NCBI GenBank assembly: GCA_030746455.1
Contig: JASLMQ010001065.1
Coordinates: 1-5,810, forward strand
Length of the DNA stretch: 5,810 nucleotides
Source: Candidatus Latescibacterota bacterium
GTDB lineage: Bacteria > Latescibacterota > UBA2968 > GCA-2709665
Direction of reading: 5' to 3'
Shown here: in pieces, positions 1-5,810 of the stretch
Numbering within the stretch: the first letter of the stretch is position 1
Layout of the letters: each line of letters opens with the position of its first letter
Made by a program: the position numbers and the translations under genes
The notes under the pieces: model-generated
Seen by the model: the letters and a program-made list of their open reading frames with translations, nothing else
The model's database searches: none
Told to the model about the DNA's origin: nothing

Positions 1-402
1 CAGGTCGCGCTTCAGGTCCTTGACCAGCGGCTCGACGATCTCGGGGCCGGTGCCCGAGCCCTCTTTGAGGATGAGGGCCTGTTTGACGTCGTGGAGGTCT
101 CCCTCCGGTGTCCGTATCGTCCGCTCCCAGTGGTTGCGGCCGTCACGCACCTCGTGATGCATCTCGACCTCGATGTCGTCCCGCCAGGCCTTCCCGATGG
201 GGGAGAAACAAGGCAACAACGGCCCCAGGCCGTAGTGCCAGATGTCGATGCCGAACTCCTCCTGCGCTGCGAAGTGCCGCTCGAGCACGTCGGGCTCGTC
301 GGCGCAATGCTTCCGGAGGAACTTCCACATCCGCAGCGGCATGGGCACGCGGTCGGGCTGGCCACCACGTAGCGCTGTTAGAATGCGTTCCTTTGAGGTC
401 AT
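1..402 (-). CDS. Uroporphyrinogen decarboxylase-fold protein, probable methyltransferase (5' part only)
   Basis: The first 134 codons are visible and the frame stays open to the window edge, so the gene continues beyond position 1. The start (MTSKERILTALRGGQPDRVP) is the classic opening of URO-D superfamily proteins: a short helix followed by the PDRVP turn. A TPEGDL segment lies at residues 98-103 and an EPLVKDLKRDL helix at 124-134, both typical of the methyltransferase branch. The RQAGR motif that follows this turn in true HemE enzymes is absent (residues 21-31 read MPLRMWKFLRK), so heme synthesis is unlikely. Family knowledge suggests a methyl transfer to or from a corrinoid or thiol; the zinc ligands would lie in the unseen half, so the substrate is unknown. 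The start is fixed by an in-frame TGA four codons upstream (412-414). The upstream SD is weak (GAGAA, 6 nt from ATG), and a small coupled ORF may drive translation. Confidence 0.85.
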   Translation of the reverse strand, partial: MTSKERILTALRGGQPDRVPMPLRMWKFLRKHCADEPDVLERHFAAQEEFGIDIWHYGLGPLLPCFSPIGKAWRDDIEVEMHHEVRDGRNHWERTIRTPEGDLHDVKQALILKEGSGTGPEIVEPLVKDLKRDL

Positions 403-440
403 GTCGAATTCTCAGTGTCCTGATTCACAGTGCCTTCCAC
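399..440 (-). CDS. Possible 13-codon leader ORF coupled to the URO-D gene
   Basis: A GTG at 440-438 is preceded by AGGGAGGAG, the best Shine-Dalgarno match I found in the window, with 6 nt between GGAGG and the GTG. The ORF reads VEGTVNQDTENST and stops at TGA 401-399, which overlaps the URO-D ATG (402-400) as ATGA. That arrangement is typical of translational coupling, and the URO-D start has only a weak SD of its own. The peptide resembles nothing I know. An ORF this short can arise by chance; the argument rests on the SD and the stop-start overlap. Confidence 0.35.
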   Translation of the reverse strand: MEGTVNQDTENST

Positions 441-473
441 CTTTCTCCTCCCTGAGCCTCCACGGCTTGTCCC

Positions 474-508
474 TGGATTCTCAAATCTGAATTCCTCAAT
501 CTACAATG
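474..508 (-). repeat. Degenerate heptanucleotide array, five units
   Basis: Read on the minus strand from 508, five contiguous 7-nt units follow one another: CATTGTA, GATTGAG, GAATTCA, GATTTGA, GAATCCA. Position 2 is always A and position 4 always T, position 1 is G in four of five, and position 7 is A in four of five. The array lies in the gap between the binding protein and the URO-D gene and is much more AT-rich than its surroundings. The period is plain by eye, but the units are degenerate, so random origin is not fully excluded. Confidence 0.5.
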
Positions 509-519
509 GTTTCCGCTTC

Positions 520-1413
520 TCATCGAATCACCCGTTCCGCTCGCTTTACCACCTCCGCTGGTATCACAAGCCCCGACTCCGCCGCCGCCGCCAGGTTCAG
601 CGTCGTCTCCACCGCCTGGGGATATCTCACCGAATCCCCGGTCTTGCCCTCCAGTACCTCCAGAGCCACCTCTCCCGCCAGCTTGCCCACCTCTCGGAAG
701 CTGCTCGACACCGATGCCACCGCTCCCTTCTCCACCAGTCCGGATGTCGGCACGTAGAAGGGAATGTCGCTCGAGCGGCAGAACTCCTTCACCAGTGCGA
801 AGGTGCTGGCATTGATCAGAGCGGGATCGGGTGCCAGCCACACGCCACTGGCACTCTCGGCCAGGAGGCCGCGCAGCCGGTCGGGTAGCTCGGCCTCACT
901 CCCCAGGCGGCCGGCGAGGGTCTGGATCCCGAACGTGGACGCGGCCTGGCCGAGCTGAGACACATAGTCTCCCATCGTCTCGGACACCCACAGGACCCCG
1001 AGACGTGCCAGATCCGGTTGGATCTCCCGCAGGTTCGACACCACGAAACCCGCCCTGGGTAGCATCGCCACCCTGATGCGCCCTCCTTGGTCTGCCCGAA
1101 GTGGCAGACGAACCCCCGGCGCCAGGCAATAGACCACCGTCACACCATCGGGGTAGGATGTCAGGGCGGCTCTGCCCCCGAAGGCCACGACCAACCGCGT
1201 TTCCGGTCCGACCTCGGGTGTCTCGCGATGGAGACACACCCGTGTCACGGGCGACCCGAACGCGTCCTCGAATCCAGCGTAGGCCTCCTGATAGGGCGCC
1301 AGCTCCGCGCTCAGGACGGCAACGGTCTCCTGAGCCGCGCTCTCCAGGCCGAGGCCGAAGATCGCCAGCAGCGTCCAGATGGTGGCGAGTGCCCTGTAGT
1401 GAAACGGACTCAT
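520..1413 (-). CDS. Periplasmic substrate-binding protein, ABC_sub_bind (DUF534) family
   Basis: This intact 297-residue protein is slightly shorter than the usual 310-330. Residues 1-27 are a signal peptide, with hydrophobic core around 9-23 and likely cleavage at SAA/QE (27/28). The mature protein opens with a beta strand and PYQEAYAGF (residues 40-48), the family's usual first strand and helix. A two-lobed binding fold is indicated by the second Rossmann-like half (VWLAPDP at 191-197, IPFYVPTSGLVEKGAVAS at 217-234) and by the C-terminus ESGLVIPAEVVKRAERVI, the family's 'lgl.iP.evl.rAd.vI' ending. It should bind a small ligand in the periplasm. No permease or ATPase gene is visible, so it may serve as a sensor partner and not in transport. 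It lies 26 bp behind the receptor pseudogene, in the same orientation, and is probably co-transcribed with it. The ATG at 1413 is chosen for its signal peptide and the GGGGA upstream. Confidence 0.88.
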   Translation of the reverse strand: MSPFHYRALATIWTLLAIFGLGLESAAQETVAVLSAELAPYQEAYAGFEDAFGSPVTRVCLHRETPEVGPETRLVVAFGGRAALTSYPDGVTVVYCLAPGVRLPLRADQGGRIRVAMLPRAGFVVSNLREIQPDLARLGVLWVSETMGDYVSQLGQAASTFGIQTLAGRLGSEAELPDRLRGLLAESASGVWLAPDPALINASTFALVKEFCRSSDIPFYVPTSGLVEKGAVASVSSSFREVGKLAGEVALEVLEGKTGDSVRYPQAVETTLNLAAAAESGLVIPAEVVKRAERVIR

Positions 1414-1417
1414 AGGT

Positions 1418-1422
1418 TCCCC
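1418..1422 (-). promoter_or_regulatory. Ribosome binding site of the binding-protein gene
   Basis: GGGGA lies 4 nt before the ATG at 1413, between the receptor's final stop (1442-1440) and this start. It supports the chosen start and suggests independent translation initiation, which matters because the receptor frame upstream is broken. Confidence 0.5.
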
Positions 1423-1439
1423 GAAAGCTCCCCGGTCCG

Positions 1440-3433
1440 TCAGAACGTGTATGACACGCCAGCCGTGATTCGGCGGCGAACGACTTCACCGCCCTAACCG
1501 AGGTCGGCCTTCGCGCGAGACGGAAGGATCTCGACGTGTTCTCGGTCCGCCAGGTTGAATGCCGCCAATCCGATCTCCAGGCCCTGGAGCGACCCCGAGA
1601 AGGCGAAGCCGATCCTGGCATTGAGCAGAGCGTAGCTGTCGACCTCGATGGTCTCCGTAGTCAGTGCGGTCAGGCTGGCATTGTGCCACAGGGTCTTGTC
1701 GACCCAGTGGGCCCATAGGCTTGCAGAAACCTGGCCCGACGAGGTCTGCCCGGACCGGATCCAAATTCCGCCGTTCAGCTTGTACTTGGGCCCCCCCTTG
1801 ACCGGGGCCTGGTAGTCCTGTTCGCCCGACACACGTCGGTACGAGACGTTGGAGAACACCGTTGCCTTCGGACTCAGTGCCGCCTCCACACGGGCCTCGC
1901 CCCCCTATGACCGCGTTTCCTCATCGAGGTTCGTGTAGGCCGTGGGAACCGAGATCTTGGGATCGTCCCCGAGCGTGATGAAGGGATCGGCCGAAAAGAC
2001 GGATACAACGTCCTTCAGACGGTAGCGGTAGGCCGCCGCGGACAGCTTCAGAGGTGGGATCTCGGCGTTGTAGGCCGCCTCGACCATCGTCATCCGCTCG
2101 GGATCCAGATCCGTGTTGCCGATCACTTCCACCTCCAGCGGGAGCTCGAAGGGCGTCGGCACGTACGTGTAGAGCCTCAGGTAGCCCTCCGTCACCGTCG
2201 GGTTCCTGAACGATCCGCCCGCGGACAGCCGCAGGGTGTGACGCGGGTTCGGCGAGAACACCAGGCTGCCCCGGGGAGAGAAGACCCATCTGGTCAGAGG
2301 ATGGCGATCCAACCGTGCGCTGGTTACCACGGAGACGTGTTCCCCGGGTCGCCACGCGCTCTCGAAGAACAGCGACCAGATATCCTGGCTGATCCGATCC
2401 GAGAGGTAGACGTTGGACCGGATGACCGAGCGCCGGTAGCTGCCGCCGACAACGAGGTGGTTCTGCCGAGAGAAGGCGAACACGTGCTCCAGGTCCACGT
2501 CCACCACATCGTTGTCCATGATCGGGTCCGTCGGTCCCTCGAACTCCTTCCACGTGGGTCAGGACCAATTCCAGAATCCCCTGAATCGGGTTCCGCGGTG
2601 GGCAAGATCCAGCCGTGCGAACCCCGTCACTCCGTCGGTTGTCGCGATGCCACCGCTGCCCAGGGAGAACTCGGTGTTGTGGCCCGCCGCACCCGCGGAC
2701 AGACCCAACCGGGTGTTCTCGGACAGCTCGCGGCCGAACGAGGCGTGGATCTTACCAACCCGGGATGCCCGCTTGGAGGCGTCCCCGAACCGGTTCGACT
2801 GACGCCAGCCGCCACCCAGCTTGAACTCGGAGCGCCCGTCCGTCCCCCCATAGACAAAATCCGCCAGGTGCGCGCGCCGTTCACCGGCCGCATAGCGCAC
2901 GCGTCCGCCGGACAGCTGCTTCGGCGTCTTGGTGATGATGTTGATCAGCCCGTTGATCGCGTTGGCCCCGTAGAGCGCCGATGCAGGTCCTTGGACCACC
3001 TCAATCCGCTCGATCTCGCCGAACGCAACCGGTATGCCTTCCCAGAGAAGGTGGCGTCGAACGGCCCGTTGAGCACGTTCCTGCCATCCAACAGGACGAG
3101 CGTGCGGTTGTTGAGCGCCTTGTTGAGACCCCGGATCCCGACTTCCCCGTAGAACGTCCGCGTGCCGATCACGTCCACACCCGGAACGCCCCGCAGCACG
3201 TCCCACAGCGTCTCCTCGCCCGAGGACGCCAGGTCTTCATCGGTCACCACGTAGACCGTGGCCGGAGACCAGCGGATCGAGGCAGGAAGACGCGAGCCCG
3301 TGACCACCTGAACGGCCTTGGCTTCCTCTTCGAAGAAGTCGAAGATGTCGGACTCCTCGCCATGTCCCGGGCACACCAGGACCAACGAGAGGATGATGAC
3401 TAAGGCGATCTGTCTACAGATCCACATTCGCAT
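1440..3433 (-). pseudogene. TonB-dependent outer-membrane receptor, disrupted by one frameshift and three in-frame stops
   Basis: After removing two extra bases, 664 codons including the stop can be read, a normal receptor length. Residues 1-26 form a signal peptide, followed by VVTGSRLPASI and the plug ([32 protein letters not shown], then [29 protein letters not shown]). The barrel follows (RLSAGGSFRNPTVTEGYLRLY, NTDLDPERMTMVEAAY, AAFNLADREH), ending in RRRITAGVSYTF, a terminal beta strand with the C-terminal Phe used by the outer-membrane assembly machinery. The lesions are two surplus bases near 3045-3046 after residue 129, TGA at 2559-2561 (residue 291), TAG at 1905-1907 (residue 509) and TAG at 1494-1496 (residue 646). 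Unassisted translation stops at 2945 after about 162 residues, within the plug, so no barrel is made. Such receptors import scarce ligands (metal chelates, cobalamin, sugars); the substrate cannot be told. Sequencing error is the main alternative. The start at 3433 has AGGG 5 nt upstream; ATG 3427 is also possible. Confidence 0.85.
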
Positions 3434-3438
3434 GTTTG

Positions 3439-3442
3439 CCCT
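3439..3442 (-). promoter_or_regulatory. Ribosome binding site deciding the receptor start
   Basis: AGGG lies 5 nt before the ATG at 3433. It favours that start over ATG 3427 and over the far-upstream in-frame ATG at 3658, which would put about 75 proline- and arginine-rich residues ahead of the signal peptide. Confidence 0.5.
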
Positions 3443-3505
3443 ATGGTGTGTGACCCGTGACGCACGCGGATTGAGCCGACGCGAAGCCCTTGCTGCCTTT
3501 CCCTG

Positions 3506-3555
3506 CCTGCCCGCCGTAGCCGGCTCCCTGCCCACCGAGGCCTTCCTTGTCCGCC
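3506..3555 (-). repeat. Three degenerate copies of a GGYGGRCARG motif
   Basis: On the minus strand, GGCGGACAAG (3555-3546), GGTGGGCAGG (3536-3527) and GGCGGGCAGG (3515-3506) recur at spacings of 19 and 21 nt, each preceded by a short variable segment ending in C. They sit in the non-coding gap between kinase and receptor. The repeat is visible directly; whether it belongs to a genome-wide interspersed family is inference. Confidence 0.5.
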
Positions 3556-3581
3556 GAAACGGCCCCGGCCGCGTAGGCGGA
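3550..3581. repeat. GC-rich imperfect palindrome / hairpin
   Basis: TCCGCC (3550-3555) pairs with GGCGGA (3576-3581). Inside a symmetric 4-nt internal loop, CGGC (3560-3563) pairs with GCCG (3568-3571) around a 4-nt loop. There is no T-run on either side, so it does not look like an intrinsic terminator. It overlaps the last GGYGGRCARG copy and may be a REP-like element or an mRNA structure between kinase and receptor. Confidence 0.4.
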
Positions 3582-3609
3582 GGCGAAGGTGGGTGCCGGC
3601 GGAGGCGGG

Positions 3610-3637
3610 ACTCCTGAATCCTGTCTCCCGGCTCCTG
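3610..3637 (-). repeat. Heptanucleotide array CAGGAGN, four units
   Basis: Read on the minus strand from 3637, the units are CAGGAGC, CGGGAGA, CAGGATT and CAGGAGT, exactly contiguous with a period of 7. This second array lies 6 nt downstream (in transcription sense) of the TGAGACG array at the kinase end. Confidence 0.55.
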
Positions 3638-3643
3638 CCTCTC

Positions 3644-3664
3644 CGTCTCACGTCTCACGTCTCA
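3644..3664 (-). repeat. Perfect heptanucleotide tandem repeat (TGAGACG)x3 covering the kinase stop codon
   Basis: Three identical TGAGACG units stand in tandem, extended on the upstream side by a partial unit (AGACG, 3669-3665). The first two encode the last kinase residues and the third supplies the TGA stop (3650-3648). Seven is not a multiple of three, so a change in copy number shifts the frame. Confidence 0.75.
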
Positions 3665-5810
3665 CGTCTGTCCGCCCCTCAAGCGCCTTCCTGATCTCCC
3701 CAAGAAGCTCCGGCGTGGGAACGGGCTTCTGCAGCAGAAGCAGCCCCGCCTCTCGAACCCGTTCCCACTCCGACGCGTCATCGGTGTATCCCGTCACCAG
3801 CAGCGCTGCAAGCGAAGGCTGCTCCCGGGTAAGCCGAAGCACGAGGTCCGTACCTCTTCCATCGGGCAAGACCACGTCGCTGAGGATGAGATCGAACGAC
3901 CCGTCCTCTTCCCTGCAGGCACTGAAGGCATCCGACAGGGTCCCGCACGCGTGCACGCTGTAGTTCAGCTCTCTCAGAACCTGGGCCGTCATATCCCTGA
4001 GCGCGGACTCGTCCTCCACAAGCAGGATCCGCTCTCCATTGCCCCGGTACTCCGCAAGTCTGCCCGACCCCGGTTCGTCGTGGAAGGGACGGGCCTCGCT
4101 CTCCTTGGCCGGGAAATAGATCTCGAGCCGGGTTCCCTCTCCGGGCCGGCTGTGCACCGTGATCCAGCCCTCGTGCGCCCTGACGATCCCGTAAACCACC
4201 GAGAGCCCCAACCCCGTTCCCTTGCCGGGTCCCTTGGTCGTGAAGAACGGTTCGAAGAGGCGCGACCGGACCTGCTCGTCCATTCCGATCCCCGTGTCGC
4301 TCACGGTCAGGCAAACGAATCGACCTGCCCTGGCCTCGCGGAACTGCCGGCAGTAGACCTCGTCGACCATCACGTTATGCGTGGCGATGTGCAGAGTTCC
4401 TCCCACGGGCATGGCGTCGCGCGCATTCACAGACAGGTTCGTGATGATCTGGTTGATGTTGCCCGTGTCCGCCTCAACGGTCCACAGGTCCTCGTCCAGA
4501 TCCGCATTGACCTGGATGTCCTCCCGAAGCAGCCGGCCCAGCATCTTCCGGAGGTCGCCCAGAAGGTAGTTGAGGTCCACCGGTCGCATGTTCGTCGGCT
4601 GCTTGCTGCTGAACACGAGGAGCTGTTCGGTGAGGCTGGCGGAGCGATGCACCGCCTTGCTCACCTCCTCGAGATTCCTCTGAGCGCGGGAGCCGTCGGG
4701 GAGCTCATCCAGGACCATGTCGACGTAGCCCCGAATGATGGCCAGCTGATTGTTGAAGTCGTGCGCCACCCCGCCGGCGAGTGTGCCGACCGCCTCCATC
4801 TTCTGCGACTGCCGCAGCTGCTCCTCCAGATTTCGACGCTCCTCCACCTCCCTCTGGAGCGACTCGTTGATCCCGTGCAACTCCGACGTCCGCTGGCGAA
4901 CGCGGAGCTCGAGCTCGTCTCGTGCCGTCCGCAGGGCCTCCTCCATGCGCTTCCGATCCCCGATATCCCTGGCCGTCGCGATCAGCCCTCCCATCTGTCC
5001 TTCGCGGTCACGGAAAGCCGAGACGCTGAGCAGGACGGGAATCTCATTCCCTTCTCTAGGGCGAAGCGCCCCCTCCACGTTTCGGACCGGGCCACCCTCG
5101 ACCAGCTGGGTCAGTCCCTCGCCCCCGAGGAGCGGCTCCTCCTCGACAAGAAGCATCCGAACGTCCCGTCCAACCAGCTCCTCCTCCCCGTAGCCGAGGA
5201 GGTCGAGGGCACTGCTGTTGATCATTCGGATCTCGCCCTCGGGAGAAGTCACCACGAGGGCGTCCAGCATGTCGCCAAGGATGCTGTCCAGGAAGTCCTT
5301 CGACACAGTCGTCTCGGCGAGATCCAGACTCATCTGATTGAAGCTTCTGGCCAGATCACCTGTCTCGTCGGACGACGTGACCGGAACGGTCTCGCCCAGC
5401 GCCCCCCGTCCGATCCGCCCGGCCGCGGCCACCAGAAGCTGGATCGGCTGCAGCAGCTTGTTCGTGATGAAGAACGCAAGCACCAGCCCCACGGCGCCGA
5501 CGCCCAGGGTGATCCAAAGAAGCTGCGTGGAGATCCGGGCCGCCGTCGCCAGCGACTCGCGCAGGGGCAGGCCGATCCTGAGCGTCCCCAGTCGCTTCCG
5601 GAGCTTCGGATCCCGTTCGCCGAGCAGAAGGAACGCCTCCCCGGCCTCGTCGTGGTCCGGGTCCCACACCGGGTAGGCCAGCTCCATCGCGGGGTGGTCT
5701 CCAATCTCCAGGCGACGATGCCCGGGCCGGGTCGCCTGCAGTGTCTCGAGCGTGTAGGGATCGGAGTAGGTCTTGCCCGTCTCGGCTACGTTGGTGTGGG
5801 CCAGGACCTT
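3648..5810 (-). CDS. Hybrid sensor histidine kinase: sensor-TM-HAMP-PAS-HisKA-HATPase-receiver (5' end outside window)
   Basis: The frame is open to the window edge, so 720 residues are seen and the start is missing; M at 5687 is internal. Counting from the edge, residues 1-96 are the end of an extracytoplasmic sensor ([19 protein letters not shown] is Cache-like), 97-115 a membrane helix, 116-168 HAMP, 173-283 PAS, and 284-340 a coiled coil. Next comes HisKA with phospho-His350 in GGVAHDFNN (codon 4763-4761). The ATPase has an N-box [10 protein letters not shown] (458-467), DTGIGM (505-510) and GTGLGL (531-536). The C-terminal receiver has EDE at 599-601, phospho-Asp645 in [11 protein letters not shown] (codon 3878-3876), Thr673 and Lys695. 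All catalytic residues are present, so kinase and receiver should work. No HPt domain or DNA-binding regulator is visible, so the output partner is elsewhere. It probably senses the ligand handled by the downstream receptor and binding protein (inference). The stop codon lies in a heptad repeat. Confidence 0.93.
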   Translation of the reverse strand, partial: KVLAHTNVAETGKTYSDPYTLETLQATRPGHRRLEIGDHPAMELAYPVWDPDHDEAGEAFLLLGERDPKLRKRLGTLRIGLPLRESLATAARISTQLLWITLGVGAVGLVLAFFITNKLLQPIQLLVAAAGRIGRGALGETVPVTSSDETGDLARSFNQMSLDLAETTVSKDFLDSILGDMLDALVVTSPEGEIRMINSSALDLLGYGEEELVGRDVRMLLVEEEPLLGGEGLTQLVEGGPVRNVEGALRPREGNEIPVLLSVSAFRDREGQMGGLIATARDIGDRKRMEEALRTARDELELRVRQRTSELHGINESLQREVEERRNLEEQLRQSQKMEAVGTLAGGVAHDFNNQLAIIRGYVDMVLDELPDGSRAQRNLEEVSKAVHRSASLTEQLLVFSSKQPTNMRPVDLNYLLGDLRKMLGRLLREDIQVNADLDEDLWTVEADTGNINQIITNLSVNARDAMPVGGTLHIATHNVMVDEVYCRQFREARAGRFVCLTVSDTGIGMDEQVRSRLFEPFFTTKGPGKGTGLGLSVVYGIVRAHEGWITVHSRPGEGTRLEIYFPAKESEARPFHDEPGSGRLAEYRGNGERILLVEDESALRDMTAQVLRELNYSVHACGTLSDAFSACREEDGSFDLILSDVVLPDGRGTDLVLRLTREQPSLAALLVTGYTDDASEWERVREAGLLLLQKPVPTPELLGEIRKALEGRTDVRRET

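Noticed and set aside
12..368. A 118-codon minus-strand frame at the window start, rich in Ser and Arg.
   Set aside because: It is a shadow of the URO-D frame, which is read in another frame with clear family motifs and runs off the window edge.
403..519. A rho-independent terminator after the binding-protein gene.
   Set aside because: I see no stable GC stem followed by a T-run in the minus direction; the segment is an AT-rich heptad array and a purine-rich SD.
896..1621. A 241-codon minus-strand open frame across the receptor 3' end and the binding protein.
   Set aside because: It is out of frame with both well-supported genes, with low-complexity Arg/Gly-rich translation and no fold signature.
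1494..1907. Pyrrolysine insertion at the two TAG codons, prompted by the nearby methyltransferase-type gene.
   Set aside because: Pyrrolysine is known in methylamine methyltransferases and a few other proteins, not in outer-membrane receptors. The gene also has a TGA and a frameshift, which decay explains more simply.
2238..3152. A 304-codon open frame on the plus strand, opposite the receptor.
   Set aside because: It is antisense to a convincingly read receptor, has no recognisable motif and is rich in Arg, Pro and Gly as expected of a GC-rich shadow frame.
1440..3433. An alternative genetic code for the whole genome.
   Set aside because: Both TGA and TAG occur in frame only within this one gene, while TGA ends the kinase, the receptor and the binding protein. 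The other genes contain no internal stops.
3550..3581. The hairpin as a terminator behind the kinase.
   Set aside because: It lacks a T-run on either strand and lies 66 or more bases past the stop codon.
3434..3658. An N-terminal extension of the receptor from ATG 3658.
   Set aside because: It would put about 75 basic, proline-rich residues before a good signal peptide, and it begins inside the heptad array. AGGG supports the start at 3433.

Overview
The window is GC-rich, gene-dense bacterial DNA with every recognisable gene on the minus strand. A TonB-dependent outer-membrane receptor and a signal-peptide-bearing binding protein point to a Gram-negative (diderm) bacterium. I cannot assign a phylum; nothing diagnostic such as an rRNA is present.

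In transcription order (right to left) the layout is as follows. (1) 5810-3648: a hybrid sensor histidine kinase whose 5' end lies outside the window; the visible part is the end of an extracytoplasmic sensor, one membrane segment, HAMP, PAS, HisKA, HATPase and a receiver domain. (2) 3647-3434: a 214-bp intergenic region holding heptanucleotide repeats, a degenerate 10-nt motif repeated about every 20 nt, and a hairpin. (3) 3433-1440: a TonB-dependent receptor that can be followed from signal peptide to its C-terminal aromatic residue, but only by crossing one frameshift and three in-frame stops. As written it is a pseudogene. (4) 1413-520: an intact periplasmic substrate-binding protein of the ABC_sub_bind type, 26 bp behind the receptor. 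(5) 519-403: a 117-bp gap with a second, different heptad array and a possible 13-codon leader ORF. (6) 402-1: the first 134 codons of a uroporphyrinogen-decarboxylase-fold protein, probably a methyltransferase of the MtaA/CmuA kind and not HemE.

Genes 1, 3 and 4 look like one functional unit: an outer-membrane receptor, a periplasmic binding protein without permease or ATPase, and a membrane sensor kinase. The likely reading (inference) is a ligand-sensing module in which the binding protein, the receptor or both inform the kinase. In this genome the receptor seems to have been lost recently while its partners remain open. The most informative points are the four lesions confined to the receptor, the heptad arrays in both gaps, and the fact that the kinase stop codon lies inside one of these arrays, with an open frame leading from there into the receptor gene.
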